A stretch of DNA of 64,000 nucleotides from Costus lasius (Eukaryota; Streptophyta; Magnoliopsida; Zingiberales; Costaceae): the NCBI GenBank assembly GCA_027563935.2, contig CM050447.1:85545461-85609460 (forward strand), given 5' to 3'. Positions 24,607 to 39,900 of the stretch are shown here, piece by piece. The notes beneath the pieces are model-generated. The model saw only the letters and a list, made by a program, of their open reading frames with translations. It was not told the origin of the DNA and did not search any database. The first letter of the stretch is position 1, and each line of letters opens with the position of its first letter. The translations under genes and the position numbers were made by a program.

Positions 24607-26473
24607 GGTGTTCGTTGCTGCAGGTATCTACAACAATGCAAGAACAGCAAGGTCAGTATCAATGTCTAGAATCAATCCAGGACTTAAGAAAGATTCTTTT
24701 TCTCACTATTTTATCTGACTGAAAAATCCATTAAACAGTCCGAAAGAGTAACACTCTTTTAGTGAGATGGGATCCAGATTTCATACTTGGTCTCCGCGTC
24801 CCGCTCAGGCGAGATAAGATACACAGAGAGTACAAGCACTAATCTCTGGTAGGCTGTCCCAGCCAATCGCCAACCTGTGCGATTCCCCTTCATCTGGGCA
24901 ATCCAGCAGACTGTGCCAACTGAGTTGGTACAACACAGTCTCTGACCCCACAGATGGCTGCCTCCATGTGCTGCCATATGCGCCACATATGCAGCCTACA
25001 TGGTCAAGCTGACCCGACCTACTCCCTGGACCACCACGTGTTATGCTGAGCAACGAGAAGCGATAAATCCCTTCTCTGTAACACGCAGGTGTAATCCAGC
25101 ACCGTCTGAAGATAGATGGACGTGCCCACTGAGTGGGTTCAACACGGCTCCAACGATAGTCAGAAAAGTGAGGTTTCGCGTCAGAAGGCTTACGAGCTTG
25201 ATATTTTAGCGTTTGGATTTTAACAGTCTTTTATCTTCTTCACTATCATGCAATTCCTATGGTGATAGCAAAAGATAAATAAATCATGCTGTTCTACTTA
25301 TTCTAACAATAAAAGAAAGCATGGATCTTATGTGGTAAAAGCCCATAGCCTAAGTAAGACCTTAAGATACTTAAGTCTTCACTTGCATCTCTTTATGGGT
25401 CTTTAGCTCATTAGGTCCATCCCAGGGCCCTTGCGCCAAATTCAGCTCAGATGCACCCACCAGCTGAATGCGCCTCTACGATGTGTGCTCTTGTCTAATC
25501 AAAATACATTTTGATCTATCTAGACTATCTTGACTCGCAGGTCAATTATACAATAAATAAATTAAAATTGTGATTCGCAGATCACAAAATAATTATTTAC
25601 AATTTACCAGGCTCGCAGGCCCCAGCACAGCACACATTAAAAGGGCATCCCACATAAGATGAAATAAACATGCATCATGGCATCAAAAACAACATGTGAT
25701 CCATAGACAAAGTAAAATTTTTCAAAATCCCATTGGAATCAATTTTAGTTGTCTTATGTGTCCTACTACCTTACAACGGTCCATTAGTAGGGATCCACTC
25801 ATCCAGCTAGTCAGATCCTCTGCTCTTGCATGCACCAAGTCCTAACTGACTCGAGTTGACCTAATGGTCAACCATGCACGCTACAAGGGCTGAACAACCC
25901 TCATGAGTTCTGGCAAGCAGGTGTGACCCCGGGCCTAACTCATGTGTGTTCAATAGCCGTCTCAACCAGACCTCGCTACACGCCCTTGATGCAGTCAACC
26001 TATAGCCACCTCATGCTTGCGCACAGGTGCTATCAGGTCAACCCATCTAGGCTGTCAGATGGTCAGATCAGACTAGTTGGATCTTCCCTAGAGGATGCCT
26101 TCAACCCTACTAACCCGTCTAAGGGATTATAGCAGGCGCCACTTAGATCTATGGTGATAGGCGCGCAAGATGTAAGTTTTTGTAGAAAAACAACTACAAC
26201 AAGCGCAAACAAGTAACATGCGCCACTATGATAAACAAGATACATCAAATATCTAGCATGTCATTCTTTGCATGTTAATAAACCAAAGATCTAGGCATGA
26301 GCGCAAACTTCTCCAAGCAATGATACAAGCGCAAACAAACTTATGTGCTCATAACCTCATGTAAGCGCAAGAAAACAAAGCATGAAAGGAGCGCAACATA
26401 GCATCATGAGTGGATCACAATTTCAGCAAAGCAATCATATAGATCATACCGAAAACAAAGCTCTGATACCAAT
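24607..26473 (-). other. C3 untranslated leader
   Basis: About 1.87 kb. It lacks the tRNA-T-arm-like element found in the C1, C2 and C4 leaders: the region near 25440-25490 jumps from 'cacccaccag' to 'gcgcctct', a small deletion. Confidence 0.75.
26460..26471 (-). other. C3 primer-binding site (initiator Met-tRNA)
   Basis: TGGTATCAGAGC on the minus strand, two bases from the LTR end; perfect match to the plant Copia primer site. Confidence 0.92.
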
Positions 26474-28171
26474 TGTTGGGTCCCCTTCAAGGGGTAGCGC
26501 AAACCCTAAGCATGCATAATCTAAGAACTAGCATGAGCGGAATTAGGGTTTCAATAGATCGCATGAAGTATATCTATATGATCAACTTTGTTTGCTTATC
26601 AAGATCAAGAGAAGATCTAGAAGATCTCACCATGGCCATGATTTGGACGGCGCCTTGGAAGCAAGAGGGCGAAAAGGCTCTCCTCCAAAGAAGACACACA
26701 CAAGGGATGAAGACTTACTCCTTGCGCAACTCTTGTGCTAGCAACAATTGCCAAGATGTCCTTTGTGTTGAGGAGATGAGATGATAGCTGCTTCTTGGCC
26801 GAAAGCTCTTCTTTCTCGTCAACCACACTCACACTCCAAAGAGCAAAAAGCGACAAGACAAGAGAGACAAGCGTTTTGGGCGTTATGGCGTTACAAGACT
26901 TCCCTATTTGGAAAGTCATCAAGACATGCGCTTATGTCTTGAGAACCAAATCAAAACGCCAATTCAATTCGAACCATGCGTTCACATATGTGAACCGGTT
27001 CAATTGAATTCGGTCCAATCTCATTTGGTTTAAGAACCAAATTGAACCAAGCCAAGCCATGGTCTAAATCTCATATGAACCATGAAGGTTCAAGATCTAA
27101 CCACACATCTCATGATGCTCTTGATCTCACCGATCTAGCATCAACACTCTCGATCGAAGCTTACCGATCTCAAGCCCTAATCAATCAAACATGATCAGAC
27201 CAGATCTCACTTACAATCAGAGTTTAATCTCCCTTAAACTGAATCAAAACAATCCAGTCCACACGATCTGACTCAAGTAAGCCATATCACCAAATTGTGC
27301 GACCCTGAGGGTTTCCTTTAAATGTCGGTAACGATAACTCACGTTATCACAATCAGTGAGGGGTATCTAGCAACACATCACTGTCTCCCGATATAAAGGA
27401 AAGAGTCTTCCAAGACTACACCCAAATCACAGCACAAGTGTGAATCCACTTCACAAGGCATACATGTTTCCTTTGCCACTGGATGTTCTTATTGGACAAG
27501 CATGTCAAGCCTGTAACTCCAATACGATGAGCATGATTAGATCAGATGATCACAGTCATCTGGGTATGGCCATACACTTTCTCAATCATCTCATATAGGG
27601 GGGGCCCCTTTTAGAACATCACACTCCTTGAACAAGGAGACGGCAATCCTATATCTATCACTAGTGCCCTAACCTGACTCATGATCATTATCCAAGACAG
27701 TCTATAATCATTATCTTTCAAATGATATTGAACTACCTCAAAACAATGACAATCATCATTTAGAAACACAAGTGATCTCAAGTCAGAGGACATGTGCCAC
27801 TTGGTGCTTACAAGGATCATTCACATTGTGACAAGCAATGGAATATCCTAGTAGGGTCAGTCCAGTACATCCAATGTACCCATGAGTCTACATCTTATTC
27901 CATGCTCGAAGCATCCTATAAGATTAGAACACATATTAGTCTCAATCATATCAAGGCTGTCTCATGTTCACCAAGATATCTCGACTAAGGACATATGCAT
28001 GTCAGCCTAGCTGAACTGCATTGAGACATTATTCAGAAGAACACACATTGCAGCAGATGATGTAACAATCTGAATAATAACCATTGCCTTTTATAAACAT
28101 GATAGTTTATACAAATGATACTGTTACAATCCCAAGGCCTCAAACATTAGCCTTAAGGGCATACCCCAACA
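26474..28171 (-). repeat. 5' LTR of C3
   Basis: 1698 bp, same length as the 3' LTR and nearly identical to it. Followed directly by the target duplication. Confidence 0.95.
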
Positions 28172-28176
28172 GATTT
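28172..28176. repeat. Target-site duplication of C3, right (gattt)
   Basis: Matches 18998-19002 exactly. Confidence 0.93.
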
Positions 28177-29893
28177 CAAATCAAATTCAATATAATTGTT
28201 GTGTGACCTCATTATGTGGCCAAGTAATACAAGTGTGGTAACAAAATCCATTAGTCATGTATCAGCTAAGCTAAAGTACAATTAGTCATGCATCATCGAT
28301 GTCTACCTAGAGTTTTCTCATTGAAAGCAAATAAACAAACATGAATCAATGATGCATATACAAAAATAAAATGCTAGAAATTGGTTTGATAATTTCAAAT
28401 TGGTTCTACATCAACCACACTTCTCATGCTACAAGAGACACTTATTGCTACATAATGGTTCCTAAAAAACGAGGATCTATCCCAGAAAATTTTATTGTCA
28501 ACACCATACATTATTAATTATATTAGGGAATAGGTTTAGTAAAACAAAAAAATAGAATCTTATTTCACCTCCAAGGATCCATGCAAAGAAGATGTCATTT
28601 CATTAAATGGAACATACTTTTTGAAGATCAAATATGTCAAGCAAGAGCATATGAGATTATAAAGTACATGACATTTCTCATTTATATATTTTGTATCAAA
28701 TTTGATAATAAAAAATTTGTCACGAATATCCAAAACATATGCATAATCTTATGAAAGCTTATAATGAGAGATTAAACTTAGGGGAGAGCAAATTTTCTTT
28801 TAAAAAAACACTAAAAAGAAAAATAAGGTTTGAAATTTCTTTATTGACATTTGTTTGATTCTTTAACATAATTACTTTTGTTGGTACTAATATTCCTGTA
28901 ATTTCCCTGAAATGGTAAATAAATATTTAATTAAATTTGAATATGCACTTATCCTTGTGAAATACTTTCAACACAAACAACAGCTACCTCCATTTGTTCG
29001 CAATTTGTGGAGATATAATGACGCGTAACAGAACTGTGATAGAGAAATTTCAATAAGTAATATTTACTATAATTATAGTAAAAACTATAAAGAGTCCAAC
29101 ATCTTTCATGCATTACAATAAGAGTTATCACAAGGATCTCAAATAGATCGATGATGCAATTACCAATGGAATCTATTTGATATGAGCCACTTTTTTCATG
29201 AATTAGGTGAATCATTATTAATATGTCAAAATAACATATAGTTTTTGCCTTAGTCCATTGTCGTGTGCTCGTGGTCAAGGTGGAGAATAACTGGAACAAA
29301 AAATGAGCATCACAAGAAGAGTTTTTTTTCTTTATGCTCTTATCATATGTATCTTTTCTATAAACTTCAATGCAAGAAAAGTTATGAATTGTCATAATTT
29401 GGATTTGATGCTAATGAAATAAAATTACCTATGTAAGCTCATCGTGAAGATTGACAATCTTGTGACTATCTAGCCACATAACTCCATAGAGAATCAATTT
29501 GTATGTGTGCATGTATCTCATGAACGGTCACCACTACTAGCAATAGCTTCTTTCATTTTAGCATTTGGTTACTATAATAAATTCTATGAACAATCATCAT
29601 GCCCTATAAGAAGTGCCTCTAAATTGGTGTAAAAAATTCAAATATAAAAAAAAACTGTTAGAATGGTTTTTTTTAATACCCTTTATTGAACATCCTATTT
29701 AAAGGTAATGAGCTTCAAATACAATAATTTTAGAAATGCAGGAGTTGGTGACGGTTACAAAACAAAGAGTTGTTATTTCTTCATTTATTGTCTATATATG
29801 TATCTCTAGCACTCTCATTGTTGATAAGCCTATAAACAAGGAAAAGGACTACTAAAAAAATAGGGACCAACAAGTTGGTAGCAAATTACTACA
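28177..29893. other. AT-rich DNA upstream of the carboxypeptidase gene
   Basis: No gene recognised. A 148-codon minus-strand frame (28949-29395) has low-complexity composition and no family motif, so I do not call it. The promoter of the gene at 29894 should lie at the right end; 'gtctatatatgtatc' near 29790 is a possible TATA region. Confidence 0.5.
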
Positions 29894-32195
<2,302 letters not shown>

Positions 32196-34439
32196 GTCTA
32201 TGATACATTCTAAGCACGACACACATGTCAATGACTTATTGTACAAGGATGCATTGGTTGATCTGTATCATCATTCCTCATGATAAGAATTGCTTAGTGA
32301 AGGTTTGTGTTGTATTACGATTAACGATCAAGTATCCAAGATATCATTGATTAAAATTTATTATTCTCATGTGCTAGATAAAAATGTGTATACGTATACA
32401 AAATTGTAAAGATACAAAAAATTCCAAAATGTTTTACTATAAAATAAATGAAATTTGTATTGAAATTATAAGACATGATTGCTTCAAAGCTAGTTTGAGG
32501 GAAATGTTGACATAGATGCCCAACTGGTAACCCACTACTAAATTTAGAATCTCATGCTTAGTTATTTTATTTTGATAATCTGCTTCTCATGTTTGAATCT
32601 TAACTTGCTAAGTCTAGGTCTAATCACATTCATCCTTTTGCACTCACACGTAAATAGCCATTGACTAACACTGCAAAATCAACAAGATTTTGCTTCGTAG
32701 ATTTGTTTCTCATTTTTTTAATATAATTGAACCATCCATGGTTCATGGGAGCTATCTTGTATAACATCACTCCAATTTTTCCAGTTCAGTTTAACTTGTA
32801 GATCTCACAGTAGGCTACCAAACGTTCTACTGCACTTTTGAAATTTAGTATTCTGAACTACAATAGCGAGTAATTAGCTCTCAATTTAGTATTCTAATAG
32901 TTAATCAACAAATTTGTAAGTCGCGCAATTCATTTTCACTAGGACTTTAGCAAAAATGGTTTTATGATTCTGACATCTATAACCAATTCATCTTGATATC
33001 ATAGTTCAAGAATCAATCACATTGCATTATGATTTCCTGATTTTAAAGTTTCGTTTTCAACAGTTACCAACAAGGTTCTCAGCAAACTAACTCTGATTCT
33101 AGATTTAACGCCTTCAGTAATCTTGCTTGCTTAGTCTGCTGAAGTCGAGCTTATTTTAGCCAGAAGCTTAGATCAGTTTCTGGATTAAATTGGCTGCTAC
33201 AGTTCTAGTTTACCAATATAGTAGTATTTTGGATCTAGTAAAGAGCAACCAAGTACGCTAGACTATTTACTTTAGCATCCTTTATTTCCAGTTAATTCAA
33301 ACTTAGAAATTATGCATAAACCAATAACTATATGAACTAGAATATAATCAAACTGCTGCTCAAATTCCAAGTATCCTAGGAGCTGTCCTAAAATCAACTC
33401 TAATAACCAGGATATCCTGAGGATTTTGAGAAGATCATTCAAGACCCACAACCTAGGGACATCAACATAGAAACACCACCAGGATCTAATACTAGGAACC
33501 TGAGTGAGAAGATGCCTACATCTGACCTCAACCCACTCCTAAAAGAGAAGGTAAAGGTTTCCACACAGAAATCAAACTAAATCCCTTTAGCTTTGATGTC
33601 ATCTTAATGGAAGAGGCACGTGCATCTATAGAAAAATTAATTTTGATTAAAAAAATAGTCCAACACCATAGAAAGAATTAAATAACTTAATTAGCACTAA
33701 CAAATATAAAAAAAAATATGTACATTCTATTTAACAAAGTTAAACAATCAATTTATGTGAATATCAACATGCAAGGAGTCAATTTATGTGAATACCAACA
33801 TACATACAAGGGACCGCTATATGGATGAAATTTTTTTTTACAATGTTATTTAGAAACAACTACTAGAAACGACATGAGTGTGGAGGAAGTGCACTAAAAT
33901 GAAGCTCTTAGCAATTTTTTATGAATAAGGCATACCTATATTTATCTTATTAACTAAGGATGACCACAATAAGATTCTTAGGAGTTATACTAAGCAACAA
34001 AATAAACTTAGGCCACTAGGAAAATCTCAAAGTGGAACATTTTCAACTGTGCATATACGTTAGTGCTTGGTTAAACAAAATTATCATGCTTCCTTAGTTG
34101 ATATCTCATGAGCCCTAGGAAGAGAACATGTTATGGGTGAACAAATGACTAAGAAAATAAAATCAAGCATATATACAAAGGAAAAGCCTCATATACGTGC
34201 TTATAAATACTAACAAACCCTAGATGAGTAGTTATTTCACTTATTAGCTAAAGCTTTTCCAGATAATTCTCATGAGATTTTGCGTAATCAAACATTCTTT
34301 TCACAAATATTTTAATCCCCACATTTAAAACAAGCCAAGGCGGGCATAAATGAACTATGACAACATAACTGAGCCTTGCCCAATACAAAGATCATCCATA
34401 TCATGGGTAAAATACTCTACAGTCCTATGACCGTAAAAT
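32196..34439. other. 3' flank of the carboxypeptidase gene, no gene recognised
   Basis: AT-rich sequence. The only reading frame that caught my eye is a 57-codon open stretch without a start at 33407-33580, rich in Pro, Asp, Glu and Asn (begins PGYPEDFEKIIQDPQ). It could be a remnant of coding DNA or chance. Confidence 0.5.
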
Positions 34440-34849
34440 TGTCATGTCCAAAACTTTGGATTTTTCACCCAATAATAATATTATGAGTTCAGAAGTATTA
34501 TGTTGGATTTTTCTAGAATTTTTATGAAAGTTTTAGGTTCTTTCTCAGTTTCATAAAAGGTTAAATTAAATAAATATATTTAAAATTTTCCATTTATTTA
34601 GTTATTAAAGGTTAATATTTGTCCTTAGATGGCTCTGAGTTTAAGAGCAATTGCGTGATTAAGTCTTAGATTAGGTGAAATATGATTTAGTTTAGCTAAA
34701 TCTAGACTATTTTGCACAATTTTAGCCTATTCAAGAGGCTTTGAATCAGTTCAATCAAATAGAGACCGGTTCAGAAAATTTTAAACTAGATCTATCCCAT
34801 GTTAGCTTTATTCTACTTGTTAGACATTGATTTGATTGTTTTTATATGT

Positions 34850-34854
34850 AAATC
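34850..34854. repeat. Target-site duplication of nested solo LTR, left (aaatc)
   Basis: Identical to 46220-46224, more than 11 kb away, showing that everything between entered at one point. Confidence 0.88.
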
Positions 34855-35274
34855 TGTTGGTGTATATGCCCTGAAGACCAATGTATGGACATGGCCAGGC
34901 ATTGTTTGAATGTACTTTGATAGAACTATTACTATTTATATAGGCATGGTCGTTATTATGCAGACTTCTCTACCTGCGTTGATGTATTGAGCTGCATAAA
35001 TAATGTCCCAGGAGTTTGGATTAGATCCGTTCTCATAAGCTATCCCCAGACAAGGTACCTTAGCGGATATGGGACAGCTTTGGTACATGTGAGACTGGTG
35101 TATGGGCTGGTTAGGTGCGGGGCACAGTAACGCAGACATACAGGTGCATTGGATGCACTGGAGTGATCCACCGTGAGGATTGACTTGTCTAGTCAACAAC
35201 TCAATCTCACATGCAAGAGGTTTGCATTGATCCTTAGACTTGAGGTATTCATGTTTAGATTTGATGATGGGTAT

Positions 35275-35279
35275 GCTTT
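35275..35279. repeat. Target-site duplication of C4, left (gcttt)
   Basis: Identical to 44408-44412. Confidence 0.93.
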
Positions 35280-36965
35280 TGAAAGTACCCCTTAAACTAA
35301 GGGGGGTCCCCTTCTAGGGGGAGCGAAAACCCTAGGCAGTGGCGCATAAAATTTTTGGGCAGCGGATTAGGGTTTCAAGAATCGGTTCATGTGATATGAT
35401 CAACCAAATGGAAACGATTGCATGTAAGAGATAAAACTCATACCATAGCCATTTCGAATGGCGCCTAGGAAGCAAAGATCAAAGCAGATCTTCTCCAGAG
35501 GTGACGCACACAGTTGATGTCGCCTACTCCTCTTTGCGATCCTTGTGCTAGCAAGATCCAAAGAAGTCTTTGATCGAAAATGAGAAAGGGATGAAGAGAT
35601 CTTTTCTTTGCCGATTTCTCCTCCAAATCCAAGGCGTCGTCACCCACGGAAAAAAACTAGAGGAATGCGTTCAAGTGGCGAGAATAGAGAGAGCACTCTC
35701 TTTCGAACGTGAGTGTCTCCAAGTGGAGATCATGGTTGCTAAAAATAGCACCACTAACCGCCCAACATGTTCACGCCAAGTGAACTTGTCGCCAATGCTT
35801 GAACCATTTTGGTTTAATTTAATTTTGGTTCAATTACCAAATAAACCAAACGACATGGCCTAGATCATATTAAAACCCTAAGGTTCCAGATCTAGCCGTT
35901 GATCTCTATGATGCTCCTGATCTGACCGATCTAGCATCTCTTCTCTCGATCGAAGCTTACCGATCTCAAGCCCTAATCAATCAAACATGATCAGACCAGA
36001 TCTCACTCACAATCAGAGATTAAATCCCTTTAAACTGAACCCGAAACAATTCAGTCCACACGATCTGACTTAAGTAAGCCATATCATCAATTGTGCGACC
36101 CTGAGGGTTTCCTTAAAACATCGGTAACGATAATTTACATTATCACAACCAGTGAGGGGTATCTAGCAACACATCACTGTCTCCCGATATCAAGGAAAGA
36201 GTCTTCCAAGACTTCACCCAAAAACAGCACAAGTGTGAATCAATTCACAAAGCATACATGTTTCCTTTGCCACTGGATGTTCTTATTGGACAAGCCTGTC
36301 AAGCTCGTAACTCCAATATGATGAGCATGATTAGAACAGATGAGCACTGTCACCTGGGTATGGCCATACACTCTCTCAATCATCTCATCCAGGGGGCCCC
36401 TTTAGAACATCACACTCCTTAAACAAGGAGACGGCAATCCTATGTCTATCACTAGTGCTCTAACCTGATTCAAGCTCACCATCCAAGATAGTCTATAATC
36501 ATTATGTTTCAAATGATATTGAACTACCTCAAAACAATGACAATCATCATTTAGAAAACACAAGTGATCTCAAGTCAGAGGAAATGTGCCACTTGTCTTA
36601 ATCAAGGAATATTCACATTGTGACAAACAATTGAACATCCTAGTAGGGTCTGTCCAGTACATCCCATGTACCCATGAGTCTACATCTTATTCCATGCTCG
36701 AAGCATCCTATAAGATTAGAACACATATTAGTCTTAACCATATCGAGGCTGTCTCATGTTTACCAAGATATATCGACTAAGGACATAATAGCATGTCAGC
36801 CCAGCTGAACAGCTTTGAGACATTATTCAGAAGAACATATATTGCAGCAGACAATGTAGCTAATTGAATAACAACCATGCCTTTATAAACACATAGAGTT
36901 TATTACATGATACTTGTTACATTCCCATAGGCCTCAAACATTAGCCTTAAGGGCATACCCCAACA
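35280..36965 (-). repeat. 3' LTR of C4
   Basis: Opens TGAAAGTACCCCTTAAAC and closes TACCCCAACA on the plus strand. Confidence 0.95.
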
Positions 36966-36980
36966 ATCTCCCACTTGCAC
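36966..36980 (-). other. C4 polypurine tract
   Basis: gtgcaagtgggagat on the minus strand, abutting the 3' LTR; it starts five bases beyond the gag-pol stop codon. Confidence 0.88.
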
Positions 36981-36985
36981 TTAAT

Positions 36986-39900
36986 CTAATGGTTGAGAAA
37001 TCTCAAACCCATATTATTACAGTGCTTCTCATGCTTCTGCTGCGCCAGAGGCTTGGTAAGCGGGTCTGCCAGATTGTCATCTGTATGAACCTTGCATACT
37101 TTGATCTCGCCACGATCTATGATCTCCCTGATCAATTGAAACCGTCTCTGTATGTGCTTGGACTTCTGGTGCGACCGTAGTTCCTTTGCCTGTGCGATTG
37201 CTCCAGTGTTATCACAGAAGATAACCAAAGGATCTGCACACGAAGGAACGACACCAAGTTCTCTCACGAACTTACGAATCCACACTGCCTCCTTGGATGC
37301 TTCCGAGGCTGCAACATACTCGGCTTCTGTTGTGGAATCAGCAACAGTTGACTGTTTGAAACTTTTCCACACCACTGCACCTCCATTCAAGCTAAAAACA
37401 TAGCCTGATTGCGATCGGAAATCATCCTGGTCAGACTGGAACGAAGCGTCAGTATATCCTTCAATACTGAGTTCTTCCTGACCACCATATATCAAGAACA
37501 TATCTTTGGTCCTCCGCAGATATTTTAAAATGTTCTTGACTGCAATCCAGTGCGCCATACCTGGATTACTCTGGTAACGACTGGTTACGCTTAACCCGTA
37601 AGCAACGTCTGGGCGAGTACACAACATCGCATACATTATAGAACCAATAGCCGAAGCATAAGGCGTATTGTTCATTTCATCTTTCTCAGTCTGTGTTTGT
37701 GGACACTGACTCTTAGAAAGATTCAGACCATGTCTGACTGGAAGATATCCTCGCTTAGAATTCTCTAAGTGAAATCTCTCCAGGACCTTATCGATGTAAG
37801 TACTCTGGCACAGCCCGAGAAGCCTCTTAGATCTATCCCTGTAGATCTTCACACCTAACACATAGGCTGCTTCTCCTAGATCTTTCATCTGGAAACATTT
37901 CCTCAGCCATGCCTTAACAGCATGCATTTCAGGAATGTCGTTTCCAATGATCAAGATATCATCGACGTAGAGGACTAGGAAAGTAATCACGCTCCCACTA
38001 AACCTCTTATATACACACGGGTCATCCTCGTTCTTGATGAAACCAAATTCAGTAACTGATTCATCAAAACGAATATTCCAGCTTCTTGATGCTTGTTTAA
38101 GTCCATAAATGGACTTCTTTAACTTGCATATTTTATGACGATCTGCTGGATTAGTGAAACCTTCTGGTTGTGTCATATACACATCCTCATCCAGATTTCC
38201 ATTAAGGAAAGCTGTTTTCACATCCATCTGCCAAATCTCATAATCATAATATGCAGCTATCGCGAAAAGAATCCGAATAGACTTAAACATGGCTACAGGT
38301 GAGAAAGTTTCATCATAATCTATCCCGTAGATTTGTTTGAAACCTTTCGCAACTAGCCTGCCTTTATAGGTAACTACGTTACCATCCATGTCAATCTTCT
38401 TCTTGAAGATCCATTTACAGCCTATAGGGATAACTCCCGGAGGCGGATCAACCAAATCCCAGACTTGGTTATCTGACATGGAGTCCATCTCGGCGCGCAT
38501 AGCCTCAAGCCATCTCGCTGACTCTGGTCCACTGACCGCATCCGCATAAGTAAGGGGTTCATCATTGTCAATGATGTAGACTCCGTCATAGCGCTCAGGC
38601 TGTCGACGAATCCTACCCGATCTTCGCGGTTCCCGTGATGTCTGAGCCTCAGGTTGTTCAATAACCTGTTCTACCGGCTCAGGCTCATCCAACTGTGCTT
38701 GATCACTTTGTCCTTCTTCTGGATTCTCATCCAGCTTTATTTCTCTCCCACTGGCCTCTTGCAGAAGAAACTCCTTCTCAAGAAATATGGCCGTCCGAGC
38801 AACAAAAACCTTGTTCTCATTGGGATCGAAGAAATAATAACCCTTAGTTTCCTTAGGGTAACCGACAAAGATACATTTGTCAGATCTGCTCTCTAGTTTC
38901 CCAGAGGCGAGCTTTTTAACATAAGCCTCGCAACCCCAGATCCTGATAAATGTCAAGCTCGGCTGTTTCCCATACCATAACTCATATGGCGCCTTTGAAA
39001 CTGCCTTGGATGGCACTCGGTTTAGTACCTTTGCAGCTGTTTCCAGCGCAAAACCCCAAAAGGAGTATGGAAGAGTAGCCTGACTCATCATAGAACGAAC
39101 CAAATCAAGTAACGTTCTATTTCTCCTCTCGGACACACCATTCCATTGCGGTGTTCCTGGTGGAGTGAGCTGTGAGATAATCCCACACTCCTTTAGATAG
39201 TCAGTAAATGCATGACTTAGGTATTCACCACCTCGATCTGAGCGAAGTGCCTTGATATTACGGCCTAGCTGATTTTGTACTTCATTCTTGAACTCTTTGA
39301 ACTTGTCAAAAGATTCACTCTTATGTCTCATCAGATAGACATACCCATATCTACTGAAATCATCAGTAAATGTAATGAAGTACTGATAGCCACCTCTGGC
39401 ATGTTTACTAAATGGCCCACACACATCACTGTGTATGAGGTCAAGTAAACCTGAAGCCCTTTGACCTTTATTAGGAAAAGGTGACTTCGTCATTTTACCC
39501 ATCAAACAAGCTTTGCATGTATCAATCTCCTTATAGGAGAATGATCCCAGCAGTCCATGATCATGCAACCGCTTAATGCGTTTCTTGTTAATATGGCCTA
39601 AACGACTATGCCATAGCAAGGTGCTGTCATCAGCATACTTGGCTTTCTTAATATCAACATTCTGTATAGAACTTTCCATGTCCAACATGAATAACCCATT
39701 ATTAATTGAACCAGTTGCATAAACAATATTATCATATGACAAAACACACTTTGAAATATTGCATTCAAAGGAAAACCCCTTCCTGACAAGAGCAGGAATG
39801 GAGATAATATTTTTAGTTATACTGGGAACAAAATAACAACTGTTTAGTTCCAATACAATTCCAGATGGTAAAGTAATGAAGTAGTCTCCTACAGCAACAG

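Larger units (their letters stand above)
19003..28171 (-). mobile_element. Complete Ty1/copia element C3 (9169 bp)
   Basis: Two 1698-bp LTRs, a perfect Met-tRNA primer site, a polypurine tract and a perfect 5-bp target duplication (gattt). I noticed six substitutions between its LTRs (for example 'ggggga' against 'ggggta' near the terminus, and 'ccaggctc' against 'ccatgctc'), about 0.35 percent, so the insertion is recent. The gag-pol has one frameshift. Its LTRs open TGTTGGGTCC instead of the TGAAAG seen in the other copies. Confidence 0.95.

Noticed and set aside
28949..29395. 148-codon minus-strand ORF upstream of the carboxypeptidase gene
   Set aside because: Composition is low-complexity (Ile, Tyr, Ser, His rich), with no recognised domain and no neighbouring support; chance ORF in AT-rich DNA is likelier.
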